A stretch of 64,000 nt of DNA from Parasphingopyxis lamellibrachiae (GTDB taxonomy: Bacteria; Pseudomonadota; Alphaproteobacteria; Sphingomonadales; Sphingomonadaceae), in the NCBI RefSeq assembly GCF_003385775.1, contig NZ_QRDP01000004.1, positions 372,001-436,000 on the forward strand, written 5' to 3'. Positions 37,941-45,781 of this stretch are shown in pieces. Each line of letters starts with the position of its first letter. The first letter of the stretch is position 1. A program made the translations under genes and the position numbers. Under the pieces are notes generated by a model. It worked only from the letters and a program-made list of their open reading frames with translations. It was not told the DNA's origin and made no database searches.

Positions 37941-39014
37941 TTGAAAGAACGCCTTTATCTGGATCATGCGGCTACCACGCCGATGCTGCCTGAAGCGCAG
38001 GAAGCCATGACGGCGGCATTTGCAAGCTGGGCAAATCCCTCATCGCCGCATGGCGAAGGGCGCGGCGCGCGGTCGGATCTTGAAGAGGCGCGACGGCGAA
38101 TTGCCGCCGCTCTGGACTGGTCTGGCGAAGTGATTTTCACAAGCGGTGCGAGTGAAGCCATCGCGCTCGCCCTGTCCTGTGTCAAAGCCGAACGGTTGAT
38201 CGTCAGCGCTGTCGAGCATGATGCAGTGCTTCGCGCGGCTGGCGATGTGGAACGCATTCCCGTCGACGAGCAGGGCCGTGTCGATGGCGGGAAGCTCAAC
38301 TGGGTGCTTTCCGGGGCAGAGCAGCAGGCGCTGGTCGCGATTCAGGCCGTCAACAGCGAGACGGGTGTCAAACAGGATCTCGACGACCTGCGTGAGCGTA
38401 TCCATGTCGGCGGCAACATTCTCTTTTCCGATTGCAGCCAGTCCGCCGGAAAACTGCCCTTGCCCGATGCCGACCTGATCGCGATTTCCGCGCACAAGCT
38501 GGGCGGTCCGCCGGGGATCGGTGCCCTGTTGGTCAAGGATTTCACGTCCCTCCACGCGCTTGGCGGGCAGGAGCGTGGATACAGACCGGGCACGGAGAAT
38601 CTTCCCGCAGCCCTGGGTTTTGCCGCCGCCCTCGAAGCGCCGACGGGTTGGCTCGGGCGCGCAGCGGAACTGCGCGAGCATCTCGACAAGGCAATAGAGC
38701 AGGAAGGCGGTACGGTTGTTGCCGGCATTGCCGACCGGATGCCGACTATCGCGTCATACCGGATGCCCGGCGTCGCAGCGAATGCGCAGTTGATCCAGTT
38801 CGATATGGCGGGGATCGCCGTATCTGCCGGCAGCGCCTGTTCCTCGGGCAGTCTCAAGTCCAGCCATGTGCTGACAGCCATGGGCTGGAGCGCAGAGGAA
38901 GCTGGCGAGGTGGTTCGCGTCAGCTTTGGCCCCCAGACCAGCCGGGCCGACATCTATCGCTTCATGGATGTCTGGAAACGGCTGGCGGCAGAGGGTAGGG
39001 GTGCAGTGGCATGA
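37941..39014 (+). CDS. Cysteine desulfurase family protein (first of two)
   Basis: PLP enzyme that removes sulfur from cysteine for Fe-S clusters or thiolation. The N-terminus YLDHAATTPMLPEAQ is canonical, the PLP lysine is K186 in SAHKLGGPPGIGAL, and the catalytic cysteine is C300 in VSAGSACSSGS. At 357 residues it is shorter than IscS. The start is a TTG with no good Shine-Dalgarno sequence, suggesting weak initiation. The stop overlaps the next ATG (ATGA), coupling it to the second desulfurase. Confidence 0.9.
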   Translation: MKERLYLDHAATTPMLPEAQEAMTAAFASWANPSSPHGEGRGARSDLEEARRRIAAALDWSGEVIFTSGASEAIALALSCVKAERLIVSAVEHDAVLRAAGDVERIPVDEQGRVDGGKLNWVLSGAEQQALVAIQAVNSETGVKQDLDDLRERIHVGGNILFSDCSQSAGKLPLPDADLIAISAHKLGGPPGIGALLVKDFTSLHALGGQERGYRPGTENLPAALGFAAALEAPTGWLGRAAELREHLDKAIEQEGGTVVAGIADRMPTIASYRMPGVAANAQLIQFDMAGIAVSAGSACSSGSLKSSHVLTAMGWSAEEAGEVVRVSFGPQTSRADIYRFMDVWKRLAAEGRGAVA

Positions 39015-40201
39015 GCGCGCCCATCTATCTCGATTATCAGGCGACAACACCGCTGGCGTCCGAAGCGCGAGAGGCCATGCTACCCTTTCTCGAAGACAAA
39101 TTCGGCAACCCCCATTCGCCCCATAAAATGGGTCGCGAGGCCGCTGCGGCGGTGGAAGTGGCTCGCGAGCAGGTGATGGGCTGTATCGGTGCGGATAGCG
39201 GCAATCTCTACTTCACCAGCGGGGCGACCGAGGCGGCGAACTGGGCGATCAAGGGAGCGCTTGCCAATATGCCGGAAAGCCGCAGGCGCATCGTGACCGC
39301 CGCGACCGAACATGCTTGTGTGCTCGATACCTGCGCGTTCCTTGAAAGCTGGGGCTGTGAGCTGACGGTGCTTGATGTTTCCGACGAGGGACTTGTCGAT
39401 CCGATGGCCGTCGAAGCGGCGCTGGATGACGATGTCGCGCTTGTTGCGCTGATGCTGGTCAACAACGAGATCGGCGTGACCCAGCGGATCGCAGAGATCG
39501 GACCGCTCGCCGAGAAATGCGGTGCGCTTATGTTCTGCGATGCTGTCCAGGCGCTCGGCCGGGTCGCAATTCCCTGGCGGCAATGCGACATGATCGCGAT
39601 GTCCTCGCACAAGATTCACGGCCCCAAGGGCATTGGTGCACTTTGGCTCGCTGATGGCGTGAAGCCGGCCCCGCTGCTCCATGGCGGCGGACAGGAAGGC
39701 GACTTGCGCTCAGGTACATTGGCGCCGGCTCTGTGTGCGGGCTTCGGCGCTGCAGCAGCCCTGATGGCGGAACGGCATGACGAGGATTATGCACTCGTCG
39801 AGAAACTATGGGCCATCGCAATTCACCGGTTCGGCGATCGTTGGACGATCAACGGATCGGATTGCGCCCGTTATCCGGGCAATCTGAACATCCGGCTGGA
39901 TGGCCTCGACGCATCCCGGCTGATCTCCGACACGCGCGGCGTGGCTTTCTCGGCCGGTTCAGCCTGCGCCAGCGGATCGGGTCGGCCCAGCCGCGTCCTC
40001 TCGGCGCTGGGTCTCTCCAAGGCGGCGGCCAACGCCAGTATCAGGCTCGGTTTCGGACGCTATACAAGTGAGGAGGATCTCGAAAAGGCGATCGACCTGA
40101 TCCTCGAAAGCGCGCACCAACAATTGCCCAATCAACCGGTCGAAGGGGATGAGTCGTACCCCGAAGACGACGTCCAATTGCTGGAAGACGGGGGCGAATG
40201 A
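39011..40201 (+). CDS. Cysteine desulfurase (second of two)
   Basis: IscS/NifS-type enzyme of 396 residues: YLDYQATTPLASEARE at the N-terminus, PLP lysine K201 in SSHKIHGPKGIGALW, catalytic cysteine C319 in SAGSACASGSG. It lacks the very C-terminal IscU-binding tail of E. coli IscS and ends in an acidic segment. It overlaps the upstream desulfurase and the downstream ferredoxin by 4 nt each. Because both copies keep lysine and cysteine, both are likely active. Confidence 0.92.
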   Translation: MSAPIYLDYQATTPLASEAREAMLPFLEDKFGNPHSPHKMGREAAAAVEVAREQVMGCIGADSGNLYFTSGATEAANWAIKGALANMPESRRRIVTAATEHACVLDTCAFLESWGCELTVLDVSDEGLVDPMAVEAALDDDVALVALMLVNNEIGVTQRIAEIGPLAEKCGALMFCDAVQALGRVAIPWRQCDMIAMSSHKIHGPKGIGALWLADGVKPAPLLHGGGQEGDLRSGTLAPALCAGFGAAAALMAERHDEDYALVEKLWAIAIHRFGDRWTINGSDCARYPGNLNIRLDGLDASRLISDTRGVAFSAGSACASGSGRPSRVLSALGLSKAAANASIRLGFGRYTSEEDLEKAIDLILESAHQQLPNQPVEGDESYPEDDVQLLEDGGE

Positions 40202-40533
40202 CAAAGGTTCGCTTTGTTTCCGCCGATGGCCGGAGTGTCAGCGAAGCGGAAGGAAGCCCCGGCGAACGGCTTCTTGATATCGCCCAGGCCGATGGCCAGC
40301 CGCTTGAAGGAACGTGCGAAGGCCAGATGGCATGTTCGACCTGTCATGTGCATGTCGATCCGGACGATTTTGCCAAGTTGCCGCCTGCGCAGGAGATGGA
40401 AGACGATATGCTCGATCTCGCTGCAGACGTGAACCGGTACAGCCGGCTTGCCTGCCAGATATGGCTGAGCGAGGATCTGGAAAGTCTGACCGTCAAAATA
40501 CCGGGCAGCGTACACAATATGCAGGGGCGATAG
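40198..40533 (+). CDS. [2Fe-2S] ferredoxin, adrenodoxin type
   Basis: Electron carrier of 111 residues. The cluster ligands C40, C46, C49 and C86 follow the adrenodoxin/Fdx spacing (Cx5Cx2C then Cx36C) in EGTCEGQMACSTCHVHV and SRLACQIW. Such ferredoxins supply electrons for Fe-S cluster assembly in ISC systems, which fits the desulfurase directly upstream (ATGA overlap). The beta-lactamase ATG lies just 1 nt past the stop. Confidence 0.93.
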   Translation: MTKVRFVSADGRSVSEAEGSPGERLLDIAQADGQPLEGTCEGQMACSTCHVHVDPDDFAKLPPAQEMEDDMLDLAADVNRYSRLACQIWLSEDLESLTVKIPGSVHNMQGR

Positions 40534-40534
40534 G

Positions 40535-41428
40535 ATGTTACGGCGGATATTGGGGCTTTGTGCCGCGACATTGCTTTGGGCCGGATGCACGTCCGGACCG
40601 GAATATCCGGAGCGTATCGAGGCCATTTTTGGCGATCCCGTTCTGGAAGGCATCGAGCGGAGAATCGGCGGACGGATGGGTGTCGCCCTTGTCGACGATA
40701 CTGGCACCCAGTTGCGTTCCTATCGCGGCGATGAGCGATTCGCCATGTGCTCCACCTTCAAGCTCGCGCTGAGTGCGGCGGTGCTTGAAAGGGTAGATGG
40801 TGGCGACATGTCGCTCGACGATATGGTCAGTTTCGGCGAAGACGATCTTCTCGATTATGCGCCGGTCGCGCGGATGCATCTTGCGGATGGCGAGATGTCG
40901 GTTGGGCAGATGGCGGAAGCGATCAGCACACTCAGTGACAATGTGGCGGCCAATCTGCTGCTGGATGCCATCGGCGGCCCGGAAGCGATGACCGAGTTTT
41001 TCCGCCGTCATGGCGATACCGTGTCACGTCTCGACAGGCGGGAACCGGAACTCAATGAAAATGTGCCGGGCGATGAACGCGATACGACGAGCCCTTCAGC
41101 GATGGCGGGTCTGGTTACGCGATTAATGTTCGAAGACGCGCTCGGGGAAGCCGGGCGCGAACAGCTCGCGGCCTGGGCAGTTGCCAACCAGACGGGCGAC
41201 GACCGCATTCGTGCGGGCATGCCTGAAGGCTGGACGGTCGGCGACAAGACGGGCAGCTGCGGAACAGCCTATAATGATATCGGCATCGTTTGGCCGCCCA
41301 GCGGGCGCGCCTTCGTCCTGACCGTCTATGTCGACCGGCCGGCCGCCGAAGGGGCCGAGGTCGATGCAGCCATTGCCGAGATTGCAGCCCTTGCCGCATT
41401 CTATATGACCGAACGCAATATCAACTGA
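40535..41428 (+). CDS. Class A beta-lactamase, carbapenemase-like cysteine pair
   Basis: Serine beta-lactamase of 297 residues with a lipoprotein-like signal (MLRRILGLCAATLLWAGC, possible lipidated C18). Ambler motifs: S73-T-F-K76 (SxxK), S134-D-N (SDN), E170-P-E-L-N (E166 of the omega loop) and K238-T-G. C72 next to the active serine and C242 after KTGS correspond to the C69-C238 disulfide of KPC, SME and NMC-A type carbapenemases, and R224 in GDDRIRAG matches their R220. The loop after C242 is two residues shorter than in KPC. Starts 1 nt after the ferredoxin stop; no ampR-like regulator is adjacent. Confidence 0.92.
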   Translation: MLRRILGLCAATLLWAGCTSGPEYPERIEAIFGDPVLEGIERRIGGRMGVALVDDTGTQLRSYRGDERFAMCSTFKLALSAAVLERVDGGDMSLDDMVSFGEDDLLDYAPVARMHLADGEMSVGQMAEAISTLSDNVAANLLLDAIGGPEAMTEFFRRHGDTVSRLDRREPELNENVPGDERDTTSPSAMAGLVTRLMFEDALGEAGREQLAAWAVANQTGDDRIRAGMPEGWTVGDKTGSCGTAYNDIGIVWPPSGRAFVLTVYVDRPAAEGAEVDAAIAEIAALAAFYMTERNIN

Positions 41429-41430
41429 CG

Positions 41431-41459
41431 TTGCATTTCTGTCCGGACATCGCCATATG
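41431..41459 (+). promoter_or_regulatory. Candidate promoter of the SRP RNA
   Basis: TTGCAT, a 17-bp spacer and CATATG lie 7 nt upstream of the GGAAG that begins the SRP RNA stem. The hexamers match sigma-70 consensus only in part, but the geometry is right and places the start at about 41466. Confidence 0.35.
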
Positions 41460-41465
41460 CCCCTC

Positions 41466-41554
41466 GGAAGTCGGGCGGACGTGGCATTCGCCAACCCGGT
41501 CAGGTCCGGAAGGAAGCAGCCGTAACGATTTCGTCGCGGGTCGTTCCGGCTTCC
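41466..41554 (+). ncRNA. ffs: Signal recognition particle RNA, small (4.5S) type
   Basis: The universal SRP core is present: GGTCAGGTCCGGAAGGAAGC, followed by the CAGCCGTAACG segment. The 5' arm GGAAGTCGG pairs with the 3' arm CCGGCTTCC, closing a single long hairpin of about 90 nt as in proteobacterial 4.5S RNA. It binds Ffh and guides nascent membrane proteins to FtsY (whose gene is at the right edge). Location just upstream of dnaX is the common bacterial one. Ends may differ by a few bases. Confidence 0.93.
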
Positions 41555-41610
41555 ACCATTCTCTTCATAACAGCTTCGACATGACGTCCGTCACGGGCTA
41601 GTCTCCGCCG

Positions 41611-43296
41611 ATGTCCGATTCCCCCGATATATTGGAACCTGCTGCCGATTCCGGCCCGGGTCTTGGTTTAGGCGAACCACCGCAGCCGGCAGCGCCGGAA
41701 AGCGCGCAGCCTTACCGTGTGCTCGCCCGCAAATATCGCCCGCAAAGCTTTGCAGGCCTGATCGGGCAGGACGCGATGGTCCAGACCCTGGGTAACGCGA
41801 TCAAGCGGGACAGGCTGGCGCATGCCTTCCTGCTTACCGGCGTGCGTGGGGTTGGCAAGACGACCACGGCGCGGTTGATTGCCAAGGCGCTGAACTGCGT
41901 GGGGCCGGACGGCGAAGGCGGGCCTACCATCGATCCGTGCGGCACGTGTGAGCCCTGTGTAGCGATTGCCGAAGGTCGTCATATCGATGTCGTTGAGATG
42001 GACGCTGCCTCGCACACCGGGGTCGACGATGTCCGCGAGATTATCGAAGCCGTGCGCTATTCCGCCGTGTCCGCGCGTTTCAAAATCTATATCATCGACG
42101 AAGTTCACATGCTGTCGAAGAACGCCTTCAACGCGCTTCTGAAGACGCTTGAGGAGCCGCCGCCGCATGTAAAATTCCTGTTCGCGACGACCGAGGTCAA
42201 CAAGGTGCCGGTGACGGTGCTCTCGCGTTGTCAGCGTTTCGATCTCCGCCGCATTCCTGCTGACAAGCTTGCCGCGCTTTTCCGCTCTATCCTCGAACAG
42301 GAAGGCGCGGAGGCCGAAGATGAAGCGCTGGCTTTGATTGCGCGGGCTGCAGAAGGTTCGGCACGGGACGGACTCTCGATTCTCGATCAGGCGATTGCCC
42401 ATGGTACGGATGGCGTGACCGCTGCGCAGGTGCGCGAGATGATCGGTCTTTCAGATCGCGGCGCAGTGCGGGCATTGTTCGGTCAGCTGCTCGCTGGCGA
42501 GGCGCAGGCTGTACTCGCAACCATTCAGGAGCAGCATGACCTTGGCACCGATCCTGCATCGCTGTTTCGCGGACTGCTCGAAACCGCCCATGGAATAGTT
42601 CGCGCCAAAGTGGGAGGGGCCGACGATCCGGCCTTGTCTGCCGAAGAACGCGCAGCCTTTGCCGACTGGGCGAGCCGGCTCGGCTTTGCGCCGCTGCACC
42701 GTATCTGGCAGCTACTGCTCAAGGGCCTTCACGAGGTGGAGACCGCGCCGATGCCGCTGGAAGCTGCTGAAATGGCATTGCTCAGGATCGTTCATGCGGC
42801 TGGATTGCCGGATCCCGGCGAACTGGCCCGAAAATTTGAAAGCGGAGAAATGACTACCGCAGCCGCTCCCGCTCAGACGGGTTCGGAAAAGGGCGGCGGA
42901 CCGCAAGGTGCCTTTCCGCCGACTTATGCCGCTATGGTCAAGATGGTGGCCGACAGCATGATCGACGACGAAAGCTGGCGCACCGCACAGTTTCTCGAAC
43001 GCGATGTCCGGCTGGTTCGTTATGAGCCGCCCCATCTCGTCATTCACCCGACCAAGCCGCGCGATGAAGAGTTTTTTCGCGATCTCGGACGATTGCTGCG
43101 CGAGGAAACGGGCCAGGCCTGGACTGTTGAGACGAGCGACGAGCGGGGCGAACCCAGCCTGCTTGAGCAGGAACAGGCGGCATTGAACGCCGAACGGGAA
43201 TCCATATTGCAATCGCCGATGGTCAAGGCTGCGTTCGGAGCCTTTCCGGACGCCGAGCTGATCGATTACAAGCTGGCCAGCGGTGGCGCGGCCTGA
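41611..43296 (+). CDS. dnaX: DNA polymerase III subunit gamma/tau
   Basis: Clamp-loader ATPase of 561 residues. A proline-rich N-terminal extension of about 35 residues precedes YRVLARKYRPQSFAGLIGQ. Walker A is GVRGVGKTTTARL, the zinc-binding cysteines are in NCVGPDGEGGPTIDPCGTC and EPC, Walker B is IYIIDEVHML, and the SRC motif is in VTVLSRCQRFDLR. The C-terminal tau region binds the polymerase. I saw no A-rich slippery site of the E. coli type, so a shorter gamma form by frameshifting is not indicated. ybaB follows by 20 nt. Confidence 0.95.
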   Translation: MSDSPDILEPAADSGPGLGLGEPPQPAAPESAQPYRVLARKYRPQSFAGLIGQDAMVQTLGNAIKRDRLAHAFLLTGVRGVGKTTTARLIAKALNCVGPDGEGGPTIDPCGTCEPCVAIAEGRHIDVVEMDAASHTGVDDVREIIEAVRYSAVSARFKIYIIDEVHMLSKNAFNALLKTLEEPPPHVKFLFATTEVNKVPVTVLSRCQRFDLRRIPADKLAALFRSILEQEGAEAEDEALALIARAAEGSARDGLSILDQAIAHGTDGVTAAQVREMIGLSDRGAVRALFGQLLAGEAQAVLATIQEQHDLGTDPASLFRGLLETAHGIVRAKVGGADDPALSAEERAAFADWASRLGFAPLHRIWQLLLKGLHEVETAPMPLEAAEMALLRIVHAAGLPDPGELARKFESGEMTTAAAPAQTGSEKGGGPQGAFPPTYAAMVKMVADSMIDDESWRTAQFLERDVRLVRYEPPHLVIHPTKPRDEEFFRDLGRLLREETGQAWTVETSDERGEPSLLEQEQAALNAERESILQSPMVKAAFGAFPDAELIDYKLASGGAA

Positions 43297-43316
43297 CCCA
43301 ATAGGAGCTGAATTCC

Positions 43317-43640
43317 GTGGAAAATTTCGAAGACATCATGAAAGCTGCGCAGAATGTGCAGGAAGAATTGCAGAAGGCGCAGGCCAGCCTAGAAAATATT
43401 GAGGTGGAAGGCGTTTCGGGTGGCGGGCTCGTCAAGGTCCGCGCGAGTGCCAAAGGCATTATCAAGGGCGTCCAGATCGACGATTCTCTGATGACGCCGG
43501 ATGAGAAGCAGGTTCTTGAGGACCTGATCGCCGCGGCGTTGAACGATGCGCGGGTCAAGGCGGACGCGAAGAGCCAGGAAGAAATGGGCAAGATGACGAG
43601 TGGTTTGCCCTTGCCGCCGGGTTTCAAACTGCCCTTTTAG
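43317..43640 (+). CDS. YbaB/EbfC family nucleoid-associated protein
   Basis: 107-residue DNA-binding protein, usually a dimer. The sequence [20 protein letters not shown] starts a long helix, then [19 protein letters not shown] and the helix [22 protein letters not shown] complete the family pattern. GTG start with AGGAGC 9 nt upstream. It follows dnaX as in most bacteria, but recR, the usual third gene, is absent here. Confidence 0.94.
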   Translation: MENFEDIMKAAQNVQEELQKAQASLENIEVEGVSGGGLVKVRASAKGIIKGVQIDDSLMTPDEKQVLEDLIAAALNDARVKADAKSQEEMGKMTSGLPLPPGFKLPF

Positions 43641-43688
43641 GCCTATTCCAATATTGCCCGGGTGTGCTCTGTTGGAACTTCCCTGAAT

Positions 43689-43706
43689 GAGGATCGTTTG
43701 ATCCTC
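43689..43706. repeat. Short perfect inverted repeat
   Basis: GAGGATC and GATCCTC flank a GTTT centre, 20 nt upstream of the next ATG. It could be an operator or an RNA hairpin in the leader of the small membrane protein gene; there is no T-tract for a terminator. Confidence 0.4.
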
Positions 43707-43725
43707 ACAATAGGGAGGATTTACT

Positions 43726-44016
43726 ATGACCGATGAAAAGCACTCCGAGCATGACGACAGCGCAGCTGGCGATAGCGGCGGCTCTCGCGATAAAACCGTT
43801 ATTATCGAACGCAAAGGCGGCGGTGCAGGCTGGGCGATTGCCTTCGTTCTGGTCGTCGGGGTTGCCGTCGGCGCCTATTTTCTGAGCCAGAGTAGCGCCC
43901 GCGACGCGCTCGAAACCGAGGCGATTACCGATGCTGCCGGAAATGTAGGGGAAGCAGCTCAACAGGTCGGTGACGCTGCGCAGGATGCGGCGGATGCCGT
44001 GAGCGGCAACGACTAG
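43726..44016 (+). CDS. Small single-pass membrane protein, uncharacterised
   Basis: 96 residues: a charged, disordered N-terminus (to about residue 32), one membrane helix (AGWAIAFVLVVGVAVGAYFL, about 33-52) and a C-terminal Ala/Asp/Gln-rich segment likely to be helical. GGGAGG lies 8 nt before the ATG. It stands alone between ybaB and mtgA. No family recognised; compositionally similar small anchors are common in sphingomonads. Confidence 0.65.
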   Translation: MTDEKHSEHDDSAAGDSGGSRDKTVIIERKGGGAGWAIAFVLVVGVAVGAYFLSQSSARDALETEAITDAAGNVGEAAQQVGDAAQDAADAVSGND

Positions 44017-44059
44017 GCTTGTCGTCAGATGCTGTGGGCGAGGCCGGTTCTGATCGGCT

Positions 44060-44740
44060 TCAGATACAGTCGTCGAGAGTGCTGGCTCTGACCTGCTGCA
44101 TGCGGCCAACAATCCGGCCGGCATAGCGGGCAGTCCAGCCGCCGCTCGGGCTGCGCGTCCGAGGCGAGGGAAACACGGCAATTATCTGCGCGGCTTCAGT
44201 GTCCGAAAGCCGATTTGCGCCATGGCCGAAATATCGCTGGGCCCCGGCTTCCACGCCATAGGTGCCGATCCCCGTTTCCGCCACGTTCAGATAGACTTCC
44301 ATGATGCGGTTTTTGCCCCAAAGCAGCTCTATGAGGACGGTGAAATAGGTTTCCAGGCCCTTGCGAACCCAGCCGCCGTCCTGCCAGAGGAATACGTTTT
44401 TCGCGGTCTGCTGGCTGATCGAGGAGCCGCCACGCTGCCTTTGGCCCGATTGGCGCTCCTCCCAGGCCTGTTCGATCGCGGCGAAATCGAAGCCGTTATG
44501 TAGGCAGAAATTGCCGTCTTCGGCGGCGATCGCGGCTACGGCCATCGATCGGTCGATATTACCCATGCTCGTCCAGTCGCGCGTTGCGCCTTGTTCGTCC
44601 ATCAGCATTGTAGCTGTGATGGGCGGAGGTACGAAACGATACAGCAATACCCAGAGGCTGGTGACCAGAAGAAACCAGAGAATCGTCTTGAAAAGAAATA
44701 TCAGCATTCGGGCAGGCAGGGATCGGGAGCGGATAGCCAT
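44060..44740 (-). CDS. mtgA: Monofunctional biosynthetic peptidoglycan transglycosylase
   Basis: GT51 glycosyltransferase polymerising lipid II, anchored by one N-terminal helix (about residues 10-32). The catalytic glutamate is in AAEDGNFCLHNGFD, and GGSSISQQTAKNVFLWQ, RKGLETYFTVLIE and NRIMEVYLNVAETG are all present. At 226 residues it matches MtgA. No transpeptidase domain. It lies downstream of rpoH on the minus strand but is separated by a terminator. Confidence 0.95.
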   Translation of the reverse strand: MAIRSRSLPARMLIFLFKTILWFLLVTSLWVLLYRFVPPPITATMLMDEQGATRDWTSMGNIDRSMAVAAIAAEDGNFCLHNGFDFAAIEQAWEERQSGQRQRGGSSISQQTAKNVFLWQDGGWVRKGLETYFTVLIELLWGKNRIMEVYLNVAETGIGTYGVEAGAQRYFGHGANRLSDTEAAQIIAVFPSPRTRSPSGGWTARYAGRIVGRMQQVRASTLDDCI

Positions 44741-44760
44741 GAAGACGGTTTATCCTGCTC

Positions 44761-44801
44761 AAAGCAAAACGCCATCCCCGATCTGTGCCGGGGATGGCGT
44801 T
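44761..44801 (-). terminator. Rho-independent terminator of rpoH
   Basis: On the minus strand the arms AACGCCATCCCC and GGGGATGGCGTT (12 bp) are followed by TTGCTTT, 23 nt after the rpoH stop. Confidence 0.8.
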
Positions 44802-44823
44802 TCTGGTGATCGGTTTTGGCGGT

Positions 44824-45729
44824 TTACTGGGCCGGAAGCAGCTTATTGTCTTCGGCAATCCGTATCATTGCCTTTTGCAACTTCTCGAAAGCCCGAACCT
44901 CGATCTGGCGAATGCGTTCGCGCGATACGCCGTAAACCTGGCTCAGCTCTTCCAGCGTCTGCGGATCGTCGGTCAGCTTGCGCTCGGTGAGGATGTGCTG
45001 CTCGCGCTCGTTGAGCTCGCCCATCGCTTCCATCAGCATGCCGCGCCGGACATCGGCTTCCTGTTCGTTGGCGATCGTCTGGTCATGCAGCGGTTCATCG
45101 TCGACGAGCCAGTCCTGCCACTGTCCTTCGCCGTCTTCCCGCATCGGCACGTTGAGCGATGTATCGCCACCCATTGCCATGCGGCGGTTCATGCTGACGA
45201 CCTCATCTTCGGTCACGCCGAGGTCGGTCGCGATCGTTTCAACATCTTCGGGCCGCAGATCGCCATCCTCAAACGCGTTAAGGCGGGATTTCATCTTGCG
45301 AAGATTGAAGAACAGTTTTTTCTGCGCCGCTGTCGTGCCCATTTTGACAAGGCTCCACGACCGCAGGATATATTCCTGGATCGATGCGCGAATCCACCAC
45401 ATGGCGTAGGTTGCGAGCCTAAAGCCGCGATCAGCCTCAAACTTTTTCACGCCTTGCATCAGGCCGATATTGCCTTCGGAGATAAGCTCCGTCACGGGCA
45501 GCCCATAGCCGCGATAGCCCATCGCGATTTTCGCGACGAGACGCAGATGTGACGTTACAAGTTTTTGCGCCGCTTCGCGGTCGTCATGTTCTTCGAACCG
45601 CTTGGCGAGCATATATTCCTCTTCCTGAGACAGGATCGGGAATTTCTTGATTTCTGTCATGTAACGATTGAGGCCGAGTTCGCCCCCAATCGCCGGAATT
45701 GTAGCAACGGCTTTAGCCATATCGCTCAT
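44824..45729 (-). CDS. rpoH: RNA polymerase sigma factor RpoH (sigma-32)
   Basis: Heat-shock sigma factor of 301 residues. Region 2 is LVTSHLRLVAKIAMGYRGYG to RGFRLATYAMWWIRASIQEY, with the RpoH box QKKLFFNLRKMKSRL after it, and region 4 ends in ELSQVYGVSRERIRQIEVRA. The ATG at 45729 has AAGGAG 4 nt upstream and gives MSDMAKAVATIPAIGG, the alphaproteobacterial RpoH start. It lies downstream of the divergent or same-strand rluD with a 52-bp gap and has its own terminator. Confidence 0.96.
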   Translation of the reverse strand: MSDMAKAVATIPAIGGELGLNRYMTEIKKFPILSQEEEYMLAKRFEEHDDREAAQKLVTSHLRLVAKIAMGYRGYGLPVTELISEGNIGLMQGVKKFEADRGFRLATYAMWWIRASIQEYILRSWSLVKMGTTAAQKKLFFNLRKMKSRLNAFEDGDLRPEDVETIATDLGVTEDEVVSMNRRMAMGGDTSLNVPMREDGEGQWQDWLVDDEPLHDQTIANEQEADVRRGMLMEAMGELNEREQHILTERKLTDDPQTLEELSQVYGVSRERIRQIEVRAFEKLQKAMIRIAEDNKLLPAQ

Positions 45730-45781
45730 TTGCTCCTTGAACCTTATTTGCGCGGATAATCCCCGCAAAACCTTGTAGTAT

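Noticed and set aside
42800-43296. Programmed frameshift in dnaX
   Set aside because: No A6G-like slippery run with a downstream hairpin was seen.
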